From: Maricaulaceae bacterium | GTDB lineage: Bacteria; Pseudomonadota; Alphaproteobacteria; Caulobacterales; Maricaulaceae | Length of the DNA stretch: 64,000 nucleotides | Direction: 5' to 3' | Assembly (NCBI GenBank): GCA_026126205.1 | Contig: JAHCJP010000001.1 | Location: 124,001 to 188,000, forward strand | Shown: positions 22,477 to 31,299 of the stretch, piece after piece | How positions within the stretch are numbered: position 1 is the stretch's first letter | Layout of the letters: every line of letters starts with the position of its first letter | Translations under genes and position numbers: made by a program | Notes under the pieces: generated by a model | Database searches by the model: none | What the model saw: only the letters and a program-made list of their open reading frames with translations | Told to the model about the DNA's origin: nothing

Positions 22477-22717
22477 ATCGGACGGCGAGTTATCCGCACC
22501 GGCCGGTCTGGCCGTATACTCCTTGCCGTTCCGGCCGCGCGGAGGGCGCGGGCCCGCGTCGGCAAGCGGCGGCCGGAAGTGCGGAGCGCGTCCGTCCCGC
22601 CGGGGTGACGTCCGGCGGGCCCGGCGCGGCCGGCGGCGGGGGCGGACGACACTAACCGCCCGATCGTACCCATCCGCCGCCCTGGAAACGGGGGCGAGAG
22701 CGTCCGGGAAATCTCCG

Positions 22718-22785
22718 CGCGCGGGACGCCAAAGGCGTCAGGCGTATCCATGACCGCGTAATCAGACGCCCACGGCGTCCCGCGC
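22718..22785. repeat. 13-bp inverted repeat pair
   Basis: CGCGCGGGACGCC (22718-22730) is exactly complementary to 22773-22785, with 42 bases between. Meaning unknown. Confidence 0.55.
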
Positions 22786-22900
22786 GTCCCTCCACCCGTC
22801 CATCCCCCCGCGCCAAAGGGCGGCGGGGCGATAAAACTTGCCCTGAGCGATCATGGGGTTAACCTGCACCGCGCAGGGACGCGAAGGGGAGGACGCATCC

Positions 22901-23266
22901 ATGATCCGTATTCTGACCACCATCATCGCCGCCGTCATGCTCGCCGCCGGCGCCGCGCAGGCCCAGCCGCGCGCAACACAGACCGAGACCATCCAGCTCA
23001 GCTCGCAGATGATCGAGGCGCTGCAGCAGGGACGGGTGGAGCAGGCCCGCACCCTGCTTGACGCCGCGCGCGGCGACGAGCCGGCGCAAAGCCGCAGCCC
23101 GATGCGCGCCGGCCAGGCGCTGGAATTCTTTTGCTCTGGCCATCGCTGCCTGTGCGAGGGGGCTGACGATTGCGTCGATCTGGCCGGAACCGGCATTTGC
23201 CCGCCGGGCAGCATGGACTGCGACGCCCGCGGTTGCACCTGCGACAGGCCCCAGGTTCAGCGCTAG
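22901..23266 (+). CDS. Secreted cysteine-rich small protein
   Basis: 121 residues with a clear signal peptide (MIRILTTIIAAVMLAAGAAQ, cut after AQA). The mature part has a helical stretch (SSQMIEALQQGRVEQARTLL) and a C-terminal cluster of cysteines (CSGHRCLCEG, CVDLAGTGICPPGSMDC, CTC) probably paired in disulfides. No family recognised. The ATG at 22901 is used because the signal peptide starts there. Its stop overlaps that of the convergent symporter gene by four bases. Confidence 0.75.
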   Translation: MIRILTTIIAAVMLAAGAAQAQPRATQTETIQLSSQMIEALQQGRVEQARTLLDAARGDEPAQSRSPMRAGQALEFFCSGHRCLCEGADDCVDLAGTGICPPGSMDCDARGCTCDRPQVQR

Positions 23267-24645
23267 CGCCGCGCGCCCTGCGCGGCGCGCCGCGCCAGGG
23301 GGGGCGCCAGCAGGTAGCCCCCCGCCGCGCAGGCGATGGACAGCATGAAGGCGCCGGGGATGTCATAAATCCAGCCGGCGATCAGGATCGTCGCCAGCCC
23401 GCTCAGGATCGCCGCCAGCACCGAGGCCTCGCCGCCAAGGCGTGAGTTCAGCCCGATCAGCACGCTGACCAGCAGGCCGGCGCTGCCCAGCGACGAGGCG
23501 ATCTCGACCAGGCCGTAGATGGTCTCGCCCGAGGTGGCGACGAACAGCGCCGCCAGCCCGGCCAGCGCCGTGAACACGCGCGCGGCCAGCAGTTTCTCCT
23601 TCGCGTCCGCCTTGGGCCGGGCGCGGACATAGAGGTTTTCGGTGGCCAGGCCCGAGGCGGCGAGGATCGCCGAATCCACCGTGGACAGCACGGCCGAGAA
23701 CAGCGCGCCTGCAAACACCACGAACAGCACCGGCGGCATCAGCGACTGCGCCAGCACGGGCAGGAACAGGTCGCCCTCGCCCGCATGCAGGCCGATGGCC
23801 GGGCCGATCAGGCCGAAGGCCAGCGGAATGAAGCCGACCATCAGGTAAAGCCCGGCGGCCAGCACGCCGCCATTGCGCGCGGTTTTCGGGGATTTCGCGC
23901 CCAGAAAGCGCGCGATCGGCTCCTGCGCCACGATGGAGCCGAGAATGGGGATCATCCACACGTCTAGGCGGGCGATCCAGCTCTCGCCCTCGGGCAGAAG
24001 GGTCAGCCGCACCGGGTCGATCGCCGCCAGCGCCGGGCCGACGCCGCCGGCGCTGCCGATCATCAGCACCAGCAGGATGACGAGGCCTATGAACAGCACC
24101 GCGCCCTGCAACACATCGGTCATCACCGAGGCCAGCAGCCCGCCCAGCATGGTGTAGCCGATGACCAGCACCGTGGCGGCGACCAGCGTGACGCCGACAT
24201 CGATGCCGGCGATCACCGACAGGATGGTGGCCAGCGCCAGCAATTGCGCCGCCGCCCAGATCACCGAAGTGGGGATCGAGACCAGCGCCGCCGCCGCCTC
24301 GGCCTTCGGCCCGAAGCGGTCGCGGAAGAAGTCGGCCAGGGTGATATAGCCGCGCTTGCGGAACTGGGCGGCGATCAGGAACGCCATCAGCAACAGGCAG
24401 ATGGCGTAGCCGAACGGCTCGGCCCGCGCCCCGGCCAGCCCCTCTTCGGCGATGATGGCGGAAGAGCCGATCACCGTCTCGCCGCCGAACCAGGTGGCGA
24501 ACACCGACAGGGCGACCGCGAACAGGCCGAGGCGGCGGCCGGCGACCAGATAGTCGACATCGTCGCCGGTGCGGCGCGAGGCCCAGTAAGCAACGCCGAT
24601 CTGCAGCGCCACATAACCCAGCAAGGCGAACAACAGCAGGTTCAT
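23263..24645 (-). CDS. Sodium:solute symporter family protein
   Basis: 460 residues with about 12-13 membrane segments. It has the SSS-family layout: LVAGRRLGLFAVALSVFATW, FGGETVIGSSA, DFFRDRFG, IPTSVIWAAAQLLALATILS, and the STVDSAILAASGLATENLY signature. It couples uptake of a small solute to sodium. The substrate cannot be told from sequence; sugars, amino acids or organic acids are possible. It is transcribed alone, away from the nadE promoter region that holds a repeat pair. Confidence 0.88.
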   Translation of the reverse strand: MNLLLFALLGYVALQIGVAYWASRRTGDDVDYLVAGRRLGLFAVALSVFATWFGGETVIGSSAIIAEEGLAGARAEPFGYAICLLLMAFLIAAQFRKRGYITLADFFRDRFGPKAEAAAALVSIPTSVIWAAAQLLALATILSVIAGIDVGVTLVAATVLVIGYTMLGGLLASVMTDVLQGAVLFIGLVILLVLMIGSAGGVGPALAAIDPVRLTLLPEGESWIARLDVWMIPILGSIVAQEPIARFLGAKSPKTARNGGVLAAGLYLMVGFIPLAFGLIGPAIGLHAGEGDLFLPVLAQSLMPPVLFVVFAGALFSAVLSTVDSAILAASGLATENLYVRARPKADAKEKLLAARVFTALAGLAALFVATSGETIYGLVEIASSLGSAGLLVSVLIGLNSRLGGEASVLAAILSGLATILIAGWIYDIPGAFMLSIACAAGGYLLAPPLARRAAQGARR

Positions 24646-24720
24646 CGCACAGCCCCCGGCGGATTCGGCGCCGCCCCCATTGAACCGCGCGCGCCGCCCG
24701 GGGCAAGGGGACGTTCGGGA

Positions 24721-24838
24721 CCCTCGCCCTTCGTGGCCCGGCCTGATGGCCGGGACTCCTCAGGGTGAGGGTGTTGTTGCTCTCCCCTCATCCTGAGGTG
24801 CGAGCCGCCACGGGCGGCGAGCCACGAAGGACGAGGGG
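24721..24838. repeat. Head-to-head pair of family B repeats
   Basis: One unit (24721-24772) runs in reverse and a second (24785-24838) forward: CCCCTCATCCTGAGG at its start and CCACGAAGGACGAGG at its end. The same unit lies inside the E2 gene at 31664-31709. The pair fills most of the symporter/nadE intergenic space. Confidence 0.75.
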
Positions 24839-24884
24839 CAAGGGCCATTGCGCCCTGGCGCGGCGGGGGTTAAGCCCACGGGCC

Positions 24885-26555
24885 ATGACCAGCCGCCTGC
24901 GCATTGCCAGCGCCCAGCTCAACCCGGTGGTCGGGGATATTCCCGGCAACCTTGAAAAGGCGCGCGCCGCGCGGGCCGAGGCGGCGCGGCTGGGCGCGGA
25001 CCTGGTGGTGCTGCCCGAATTGTTCCTGCTCGGCTATCCGGCCGAGGACCTGATCCTGAAGCCCGCGGCGCTTTCCGCCTGCCGCGAGGCGGTGGAGGCG
25101 CTGGCCCGCGATGACGGTCCGGCGCTGATCGCCGGCGCCCCCTGGGCCGAGGACGGCAAGCGCTATAACGCCGCCATCCTGATCGACCGCGGACGGATTG
25201 AGGCCGTGCGCTTCAAGCGCGAACTGCCCAATTACGCGGTGTTCGACGAAAAGCGGGTGTTCGATGCGGGGCCAGAGGCCGAACCGGTGCTGTGGCGCGG
25301 GGTGATGCTGGGCCTGCCCATTTGCGAGGACATCTGGCTGCAGGCGGCGCCGCGCGCGCTGGCCGCCAAGGGGGCGGAGCTGTTCATCGTGCCCAATGCT
25401 TCGCCCTGGCGGCGCTCGATAGAGGCCGAACGGCGCGCGGCCTTCAGCCGCTGGGCGGACCTGAAAATCCCGATGGTGTGGGTCAACCAGGCCGGCGGGC
25501 AGGACGAGCTGTGCTTCGACGGCGCCTCGTTTTGCTGGGACGCCCACGGGGCGGAGGTTCAGCGCCTGCCGGGCTTTGAAGAGGCGGTCGGCGTCTCGGA
25601 CTGGAGCCGGACGAACAAGGGCTGGATCTGCGAGGCTGCGCAGCGCGCCCCGGTGGTCGAAGGGCTTGAGGCCGACTGGCGCGCGATGGCGCTGGGCCTG
25701 CGCGATTATGTGCAGAAGAACGGCTTTCCGGGCGTGGTTCTGGGCATGTCGGGCGGCGTCGACTCGGCGCTGTCGGCCGCCGTGGCCGCCGACGCGCTGG
25801 GGCCGGAGAAGGTCTGGGCGGTGATGATGCCGTCGCAATACACTTCGCGCCACAGTTTCGAGGACGCCGAATCCTGCGCCAGGCTGATCGGCGCCCGCTA
25901 TGACGTGATTGATGTGCAGCCCGCCATTGAGGCCTTCGGCGCGGTGCTGAAAGACGCGCTGGCCGGAACCGCGCCGGACACCACCGAAGAGAACATCCAG
26001 TCGCGCGTGCGCGGCGTGGCGCTGATGGCGCTGTCCAACAAGTTCGGCCCGATGGTGCTGTCCACCGGCAACAAGTCTGAGATGGCGGTGGGCTACGCCA
26101 CCCTCTATGGCGATATGAACGGTGGTTATAACGCCCTGAAGGATGTCTATAAGACCGAGGTTTACGCGCTGGCCCGCTGGCGCAACCAGCCCGGCGCCTG
26201 GACCGGCAAGGGCCGCAAGGGCCGGGTGATCCCCGAACGCATCATTGACAAGGCGCCGTCGGCCGAGCTGCGCCCCGGCCAGACCGACCAGGACAGCCTG
26301 CCGCCCTATGAAACGCTGGACGCGATCCTGCAGGCGCTGGTCGAGCGCGAGGAAAGCCCGGCCGAGATCGCGGCGCGCGGATATGACGCCGATACTGTCG
26401 CGCGCATCGAAAACATGCTCTATCGCGCCGAATACAAGCGCCGCCAGGCGCCGCCGGGGGTGAAGATCGGGGCGAAGAATTTCGGCCGCGACCGCCGCTA
26501 TCCGGTCACCAACGCCTTCCGGGCGGCGCGCCGCCCGCAAAAAGAGTCCGATTGA
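24885..26555 (+). CDS. nadE: Glutamine-dependent NAD+ synthase
   Basis: 556 residues. The N-terminal nitrilase-type glutaminase domain has Glu in LPELFLLGYPAEDL, Lys in FKRELPNYAVFDE and catalytic Cys in LPICEDIW. The C-terminal synthetase domain has the P-loop GMSGGVDSALS. Ammonia freed from glutamine is passed to NaAD-AMP to form NAD+. ATG 24885 begins the conserved MTSRLRIASAQLNP. The next gene, gltX, starts on the base after its stop, so the two are co-transcribed. Confidence 0.93.
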   Translation: MTSRLRIASAQLNPVVGDIPGNLEKARAARAEAARLGADLVVLPELFLLGYPAEDLILKPAALSACREAVEALARDDGPALIAGAPWAEDGKRYNAAILIDRGRIEAVRFKRELPNYAVFDEKRVFDAGPEAEPVLWRGVMLGLPICEDIWLQAAPRALAAKGAELFIVPNASPWRRSIEAERRAAFSRWADLKIPMVWVNQAGGQDELCFDGASFCWDAHGAEVQRLPGFEEAVGVSDWSRTNKGWICEAAQRAPVVEGLEADWRAMALGLRDYVQKNGFPGVVLGMSGGVDSALSAAVAADALGPEKVWAVMMPSQYTSRHSFEDAESCARLIGARYDVIDVQPAIEAFGAVLKDALAGTAPDTTEENIQSRVRGVALMALSNKFGPMVLSTGNKSEMAVGYATLYGDMNGGYNALKDVYKTEVYALARWRNQPGAWTGKGRKGRVIPERIIDKAPSAELRPGQTDQDSLPPYETLDAILQALVEREESPAEIAARGYDADTVARIENMLYRAEYKRRQAPPGVKIGAKNFGRDRRYPVTNAFRAARRPQKESD

Positions 26556-27893
26556 ATGACCGTCAAAGTCCGCTTCGCGCCCAGCCCGACCGGGAAAATC
26601 CATGTCGGCAACGTCCGCACCGCGCTGATGAACGTGCTGTTCGCGCGCAAGGCGGGCGGCCGTTTCGTGCTGCGCATCGACGACACCGACCTGGAACGCT
26701 CCACGAAGGCCTTCGAGGACGGCATCCGCGCCGATCTTTCCTGGCTGGGCCTGAACTGGGACGACAGCTTCAGCCAGTCGGCGCGGTTCGAGCGCTACGC
26801 CGAGGCGGCGGAGCAATTGAAGGCCGCCGGGCGGCTTTACGCCTGCTACGAGACCGAGGACGAGCTGGAGCGCAAGCGCAAGCTGCAAATGGCGCAGGGC
26901 CTGCCCCCGGTTTACGACCGCGCGGCGCTGAAGCTGACGGACGCCGAAAAGGCGAAGCTGGAGGCCGAAGGGCGCAAGCCGCACTGGCGCTTCAAACTGA
27001 CCGGCGCGGTGGTGGAATGGGACGATCTGGTGCGCGGGCCGACACCCATCGACACCTCGTCGCTGTCCGACCCCATCCTGGTGCGCGAGGACGGCAGCTA
27101 TCTCTACACCCTGCCCAGCGTGGTAGACGACATCGACGCGAACATCACCCACATCATCCGCGGCGAGGACCATGTCACCAATTCCGGCGCCCAGATCGAG
27201 ATTTTCGAGGCGCTGGGCGGCAAGGCCCCGGCGATGGGGCATCACCCGCTGCTGATCGGCGCCGATGGCGGCAAACTGTCGAAACGCCTGGGCACGCTGT
27301 CGATAGAGGGGCTGCGCGAAGAGGGCGTGGAGCCGATGGCGATTCTGTCGCTGCTGGCCAAGATCGGCACGTCCGATCCCGTTGAGCCGCGCCATTCCAT
27401 CGACGCGCTGGTGGCGGATTTCGACCTTGGCAAGCTGTCGCGCGCCCCGGCGCGCTTCGACCCCGAGGAATTGAACCGCCTCAACGCCCGCCTGCTGCAC
27501 GAAACGCCCTATGCAGCGGTGAAAGACCGCCTCGCCGCGCTTGGCGCCGATGGCGGCGAGGGCTTCTGGAACATCGCCCGCGCCAATATCGAGCGCCTGC
27601 CGCAGGCGGCCGACTGGATGGCCGTGGTGTCGGGCGAGATCGCCCCGGTGGTCGAGGAGGCGGACTATTTGGCCCAGGCCGCCGAGGCGCTGCCGGCCGG
27701 CGCGCTGACCGCCGCCAGCTGGGGCGAATGGACCAACGCGCTGAAAGAGGCCACGGGCCGCAAGGGCCGGGCGCTGTTCCTGCCGCTGCGCCTGGCGCTC
27801 ACCGGCCGCCCGCACGGGCCGGAAATGGCCGACCTGCTGCCCCTGATCGGGCGCGAAAAGGCGCTGAAACGCCTGCGCGGCGAAACCGCCTGA
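26556..27893 (+). CDS. gltX: Glutamyl-tRNA synthetase
   Basis: 445 residues, class I synthetase. The HIGH-type motif is [16 protein letters not shown] and the KMSKS-type motif [12 protein letters not shown]. It charges tRNA-Glu and, in bacteria lacking glutaminyl-tRNA synthetase, also tRNA-Gln. It is a little shorter than the usual 470 residues. Many Alphaproteobacteria have two gltX copies; which one this is cannot be said. It abuts nadE with no intergenic base. Confidence 0.92.
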   Translation: MTVKVRFAPSPTGKIHVGNVRTALMNVLFARKAGGRFVLRIDDTDLERSTKAFEDGIRADLSWLGLNWDDSFSQSARFERYAEAAEQLKAAGRLYACYETEDELERKRKLQMAQGLPPVYDRAALKLTDAEKAKLEAEGRKPHWRFKLTGAVVEWDDLVRGPTPIDTSSLSDPILVREDGSYLYTLPSVVDDIDANITHIIRGEDHVTNSGAQIEIFEALGGKAPAMGHHPLLIGADGGKLSKRLGTLSIEGLREEGVEPMAILSLLAKIGTSDPVEPRHSIDALVADFDLGKLSRAPARFDPEELNRLNARLLHETPYAAVKDRLAALGADGGEGFWNIARANIERLPQAADWMAVVSGEIAPVVEEADYLAQAAEALPAGALTAASWGEWTNALKEATGRKGRALFLPLRLALTGRPHGPEMADLLPLIGREKALKRLRGETA

Positions 27894-28028
27894 CGCCCGC
27901 CGTTTCCACTCCGGCGCCTTCCACCGCTTCCACGCGGTAACGCTTGATTCATCGCGGTCTGATTTACTGCGTTCCGTCGAAGACCCTTGAGCAAAAGGGC
28001 GCGGACGGGACGGGGCCACGGGATTTCC

Positions 28029-28334
28029 ATGACCGCCATCAAACGCATCCTGCCGACGGCCGTTCTATTCGGACTGATCGCCTATTTCGGCTATCACGCC
28101 CTGAACGGCGACCAGGGGGTGCTGAACTGGGTTGTGGTCAAGACCGACATCGCCGGGGCCGAGGCCGAACTGGCCGCCGCCCGCGCCGAGCGCGAGGGGC
28201 TGGAGATCACCGCCGCCCGCCTGCGTTCGGACAGCCTTGATCTCGACTATCTGGAAGAGCGCTCCCGCGCCCTGCTGAACGTCGCCCATCCGCGCGATTT
28301 CGTGGTCAAGACCGAGCCGCGCGGCCGCCGCTGA
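28029..28334 (+). CDS. FtsB/DivIC-type septum formation initiator
   Basis: 101 residues with one N-terminal membrane segment (ILPTAVLFGLIAYFGYHAL). A short coiled coil ([20 protein letters not shown]) and the conserved LDLDYLEERSRALLNVAHP follow. FtsB joins FtsL and FtsQ in the divisome. Its place just before pdhA matches the usual alphaproteobacterial order (eno, ftsB, pdhA, pdhB), although eno is missing here. ATG 28029 is chosen as the start of the membrane anchor. Confidence 0.85.
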   Translation: MTAIKRILPTAVLFGLIAYFGYHALNGDQGVLNWVVVKTDIAGAEAELAAARAEREGLEITAARLRSDSLDLDYLEERSRALLNVAHPRDFVVKTEPRGRR

Positions 28335-28406
28335 CGCCCATCCTCCGCTTGCCCGCAGGCGCCCCTCTCTGCTAAGCCGCAAGGTGAAAACAGCGAGGGA
28401 CGCGCG

Positions 28407-28430
28407 ATTTATTTCGCGCGCGAAATAAAT
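28407..28430. promoter_or_regulatory. Perfect 24-bp palindrome over the pdhA start codon
   Basis: ATTTATTTCGCG (28407-28418) is followed directly by its exact complement CGCGAAATAAAT (28419-28430), whose last two bases are the A and T of the pdhA ATG. Sequence is AT-rich at the arms and CG-rich in the centre, unlike its surroundings. It is probably a dimeric regulator site; in mRNA it would form a hairpin hiding the start codon. A GAGGGA ribosome-like site lies upstream of it, too far for normal use. Confidence 0.8.
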
Positions 28431-29472
28431 GGCGGCGAAGAAACCGGCGCAACGCAAGGCCCCGGCGAAGAAAACCCCGGCCAAGGCGCCAGCGGCCAAG
28501 GCCGGCGCGCCGAAGGAAGAGCTGCTGCGCTTCTACCGCGACATGCTGCTGATCCGCCGGTTCGAGGAAAAGGCGGGCCAGCTTTACGGCATGGGGCTGA
28601 TCGCCGGTTTCTGCCATCTCTATATCGGCCAGGAGGCCGTGGTGGTCGGCGTGCAGGCGGCGCTGGAGGACGGCGACCAGGTGATCACCGGCTATCGCGA
28701 TCATGGTCACATGCTGGCCTGTGGCATGACCGCCAACGGCGTCATGGCGGAGCTTACAGGGCGCATCGGCGGCTACTCGCGCGGCAAGGGCGGCTCGATG
28801 CACATGTTCAGCCGCGAGAAGCAGTTCTTCGGCGGCCACGGCATCGTCGGCGCGCAGGTGCCGATCGGCACCGGGCTGGCCTTCGCCGACCTCTACAAGA
28901 ACAACGGCAAGGTCTGCGCCACCTATTTCGGCGACGGCGCCGCCAACCAGGGCCAGGTCTATGAAAGCTTCAACATGGCCAAGCTGTGGAAGCTGCCGGT
29001 GATCTACATCATCGAGAACAACCAGTACGCCATGGGCACGTCGGTCAGGCGCGCCAGCAGCGAGACCCATCTGCACAAGCGCGGGGCCAGCTTCGGCATT
29101 CCGGGCGAGGAGGTGGACGGGATGGATGTTCTGGCCGTGCGCGACTCCGCCGAACGCGCGCGCAAGCACGCGCTGAGCGAGGGGCCGATCATTCTGGAGA
29201 TGAAGACCTATCGCTATCGCGGGCATTCCATGTCCGACCCCGCCAAATACCGCACCCGCGAGGAGGTGGACGAAATCCGCGCCCGGCAGGACCCGATCGA
29301 GATGGTCAGGAAGCGCCTGTTCGACGCGAAGTACGCCAGCGAGGACGACCTGAAAAAGATCGACAGGGAGATCAAGGAGATCGTCAACGAGAGCGCCGAG
29401 TTCGCGAAGGAAAGCCCGGAGCCGGACCCGGCCGAGCTTTATACCGACGTGCTGGTGGAGGAGCGGGCATGA
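28429..29472 (+). CDS. pdhA: Pyruvate dehydrogenase E1 alpha subunit
   Basis: 347 residues. A Lys/Ala/Pro-rich N-terminal tail (1-28) precedes the thiamine-diphosphate enzyme: LLIRRFEEKAGQLYGMGLIA, HLYIGQEA, and the ThDP motif GDGAANQGQVYESFNMA. The loop YRGHSMSDPAKYRTREEV is that of PDH E1-alpha. With E1-beta it decarboxylates pyruvate and acetylates the E2 lipoyl arm. A TAA codon stands immediately before the ATG, so this is the earliest start. ATGA overlap with the NTF2-like gene. Confidence 0.94.
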   Translation: MAAKKPAQRKAPAKKTPAKAPAAKAGAPKEELLRFYRDMLLIRRFEEKAGQLYGMGLIAGFCHLYIGQEAVVVGVQAALEDGDQVITGYRDHGHMLACGMTANGVMAELTGRIGGYSRGKGGSMHMFSREKQFFGGHGIVGAQVPIGTGLAFADLYKNNGKVCATYFGDGAANQGQVYESFNMAKLWKLPVIYIIENNQYAMGTSVRRASSETHLHKRGASFGIPGEEVDGMDVLAVRDSAERARKHALSEGPIILEMKTYRYRGHSMSDPAKYRTREEVDEIRARQDPIEMVRKRLFDAKYASEDDLKKIDREIKEIVNESAEFAKESPEPDPAELYTDVLVEERA

Positions 29473-29867
29473 GCGCTGACGCTTTCCTGAAAGCCTGGCA
29501 CGCGGCGGTGGCCACGAAGGACGCCGAAAAGCTGTCGGCGATCATCGCCGATGGGTGCGAGCTGCACTCCCCCGTGGTGTGGAAGCCGAGCGCTGACAAG
29601 GCGTATGTTCTGCACATCCTCGCTGGCGTCATCGCCAATATCGACGATTTCGCCTATCGCCGCGAATGGATCGACGGCGACGAGATCCTGCTGGAATTCA
29701 CCGGCAGCGTCGACGGCAAGAGCCTGATCGGCTTCGACAAGATCACGCTGGACGCCGAAGGCCGCATGACGCGGATCGAGGTGCTGGTCCGCCCGCTCAA
29801 CACCCTGATCGAGTTCGCGGTGCGCATGCGTGAACATGCGCTCGCCTTCAAGCCCGAGGCCGCCTGA
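29469..29867 (+). CDS. NTF2/SnoaL-like protein inserted in the PDH operon
   Basis: 132 residues with the NTF2-like cone fold outline: [20 protein letters not shown], then [34 protein letters not shown], and [20 protein letters not shown]. Such proteins bind small hydrophobic molecules or act as isomerase-like enzymes. It is tied to pdhA (ATGA) and pdhB (stop overlaps the ATG), so it is translated together with E1. I know of no accepted role for it in the PDH complex. Confidence 0.8.
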   Translation: MSADAFLKAWHAAVATKDAEKLSAIIADGCELHSPVVWKPSADKAYVLHILAGVIANIDDFAYRREWIDGDEILLEFTGSVDGKSLIGFDKITLDAEGRMTRIEVLVRPLNTLIEFAVRMREHALAFKPEAA

Positions 29868-31294
29868 TGCCCGTCGAAGTTCTGATGCCCGCTCTCAGCC
29901 CCACCATGGAGGAAGGCACGCTGGCCAAATGGCTGGTGAAAGAGGGAGACGCCGTCAAATCCGGCGACGTCATCGCCGAGATCGAAACCGACAAGGCGAC
30001 CATGGAGGTCGAGGCGGTGGAGGAAGGCGTGGTCGGCAAGCTGCTGGTCGCGGCCGGAACCGAGGGCGTGAAGGTCAATTCGCCCATCGCCCTGCTGCTG
30101 GAGGAGGGCGAGGACGCCGGGGCGCTGGATGGCGCGGCGCAGAAAGCCACCCCACCCCAACCCTCCCCTGAAGGGGAGGGAGAAGACGCCGACGCCCGGA
30201 AACCCGCCACGGCGGAAACTTCACCCCCTCCCCCCGCGGGGGAGGGCCGGGGTGGGGGGAGACCGGCAAGCAAACCCGCATCCGACCCCGAAATCCCGGC
30301 AGGGACCGACATGGTGCCCACCACGGTGCGCGACGCGCTGCGCGACGCCATGGCCGAGGAGATGCGCCGCGACGAAACCGTGTTCGTGATGGGCGAGGAG
30401 GTGGCCGAGTACCAGGGCGCCTACAAGGTGACCCGCAACCTGCTGCAGGAATTCGGCCCCAGGCGCGTGGTCGACACGCCGATCACCGAACACGGCTTCG
30501 CCGGTCTTGGCGTCGGCGCCGCGTTCGGCGGCCTTAAGCCGGTGGTGGAGTTCATGACCTTCAACTTCGCCATGCAGGCCATCGACCATCTGATCAATTC
30601 CGCCGCCAAGACGCTGTACATGTCCGGCGGGCAGATGGGCTGCCCGATCGTGTTCCGCGGCCCGAACGGCGCCGCCAGCCGCGTCGGCGCCCAGCACAGC
30701 CAGGATTATTCGGCCTGGTATGCGCAGGTGCCGGGGCTGAAGGTGATCGCGCCCTGGGACGCCGCCGACGCCAAGGGCCTGCTGAAGGCCGCGATCCGCG
30801 ATCCGAACCCGGTGATCTTTCTCGAACACGAGCTGATCTATGGCGAAACCTTCGACGTGCCGGCGGTGGACGACTGGGTGCTGCCCATCGGCAAGGCCAA
30901 GGTGCGCCGCGAGGGGAGCGACGTCACCATCACCGCGCATTCCCGCATGGTCGGCTTCGCCCTGAAGGCGGCGGAGATACTGGCCGAAGAGGGCATAGAG
31001 GCCGAGGTGATCGACCTGCGGACCCTGCGGCCGCTGGACACCGAAACCATCATCGAGAGCGTGAAGAAGACCAACCGCATCGTCTGCGCCGAAGAGGGCT
31101 GGGGCCGCTGCGGCATCGGGGCAGAGATCGCCGCCGTGGTGACGGCGGAAGCGTTCGACTACCTCGACGCCCCGCCCGCCCGCGTGCACCAGGAAGACGT
31201 GCCGCTGCCCTACGCCGCCAATCTGGAGGCGCTGTCCCTGCCCGGCGTCGACGACATCGTGAAGGCGGCGAAAGCCGTCTGCTACCGGGAGTAG
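29867..31294 (+). CDS. pdhB: Pyruvate dehydrogenase E1 beta subunit with N-terminal lipoyl domain
   Basis: 475 residues. A lipoyl domain (1-80; lipoylated Lys in [11 protein letters not shown]) is joined by a Pro-rich linker (about 88-145) to the E1-beta enzyme ([33 protein letters not shown]). Lipoyl-bearing E1-beta is typical of Alphaproteobacteria. The lipoyl part is almost the same as that of E2. The linker contains [11 protein letters not shown] and [13 protein letters not shown], encoded by a palindromic repeat (30150-30257). Confidence 0.94.
   Translation: MPVEVLMPALSPTMEEGTLAKWLVKEGDAVKSGDVIAEIETDKATMEVEAVEEGVVGKLLVAAGTEGVKVNSPIALLLEEGEDAGALDGAAQKATPPQPSPEGEGEDADARKPATAETSPPPPAGEGRGGGRPASKPASDPEIPAGTDMVPTTVRDALRDAMAEEMRRDETVFVMGEEVAEYQGAYKVTRNLLQEFGPRRVVDTPITEHGFAGLGVGAAFGGLKPVVEFMTFNFAMQAIDHLINSAAKTLYMSGGQMGCPIVFRGPNGAASRVGAQHSQDYSAWYAQVPGLKVIAPWDAADAKGLLKAAIRDPNPVIFLEHELIYGETFDVPAVDDWVLPIGKAKVRREGSDVTITAHSRMVGFALKAAEILAEEGIEAEVIDLRTLRPLDTETIIESVKKTNRIVCAEEGWGRCGIGAEIAAVVTAEAFDYLDAPPARVHQEDVPLPYAANLEALSLPGVDDIVKAAKAVCYRE
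30150..30257. repeat. Family A palindromic element inside pdhB
   Basis: The left end CCCCACCCCAACCCTCCCC and the right end GGGGAGGGCCGGGGTGGGG are reverse complements but for two bases. Inside lies a further perfect stem, CCCTCCCC-TGAA-GGGGAGGG (30161-30180). The frame is open throughout and yields the interdomain linker of E1-beta. Confidence 0.8.
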
Positions 31295-31299
31295 CCGCC

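Larger units (their letters stand above)
22337..22900. other. Intergenic region with two palindromic elements
   Basis: I see no gene in these 564 bases. They hold the repeat 22355-22476 and an inverted repeat 22718-22785; the rest is GC-rich without recognised signals until the promoter region of the Cys-rich protein gene. Confidence 0.7.

Noticed and set aside
24870..28019. 1049-codon open frame on the minus strand opposite nadE and gltX
   Set aside because: It is antisense to two certain enzymes; long reverse frames are common in GC-rich DNA, and the product is low-complexity and resembles no family.
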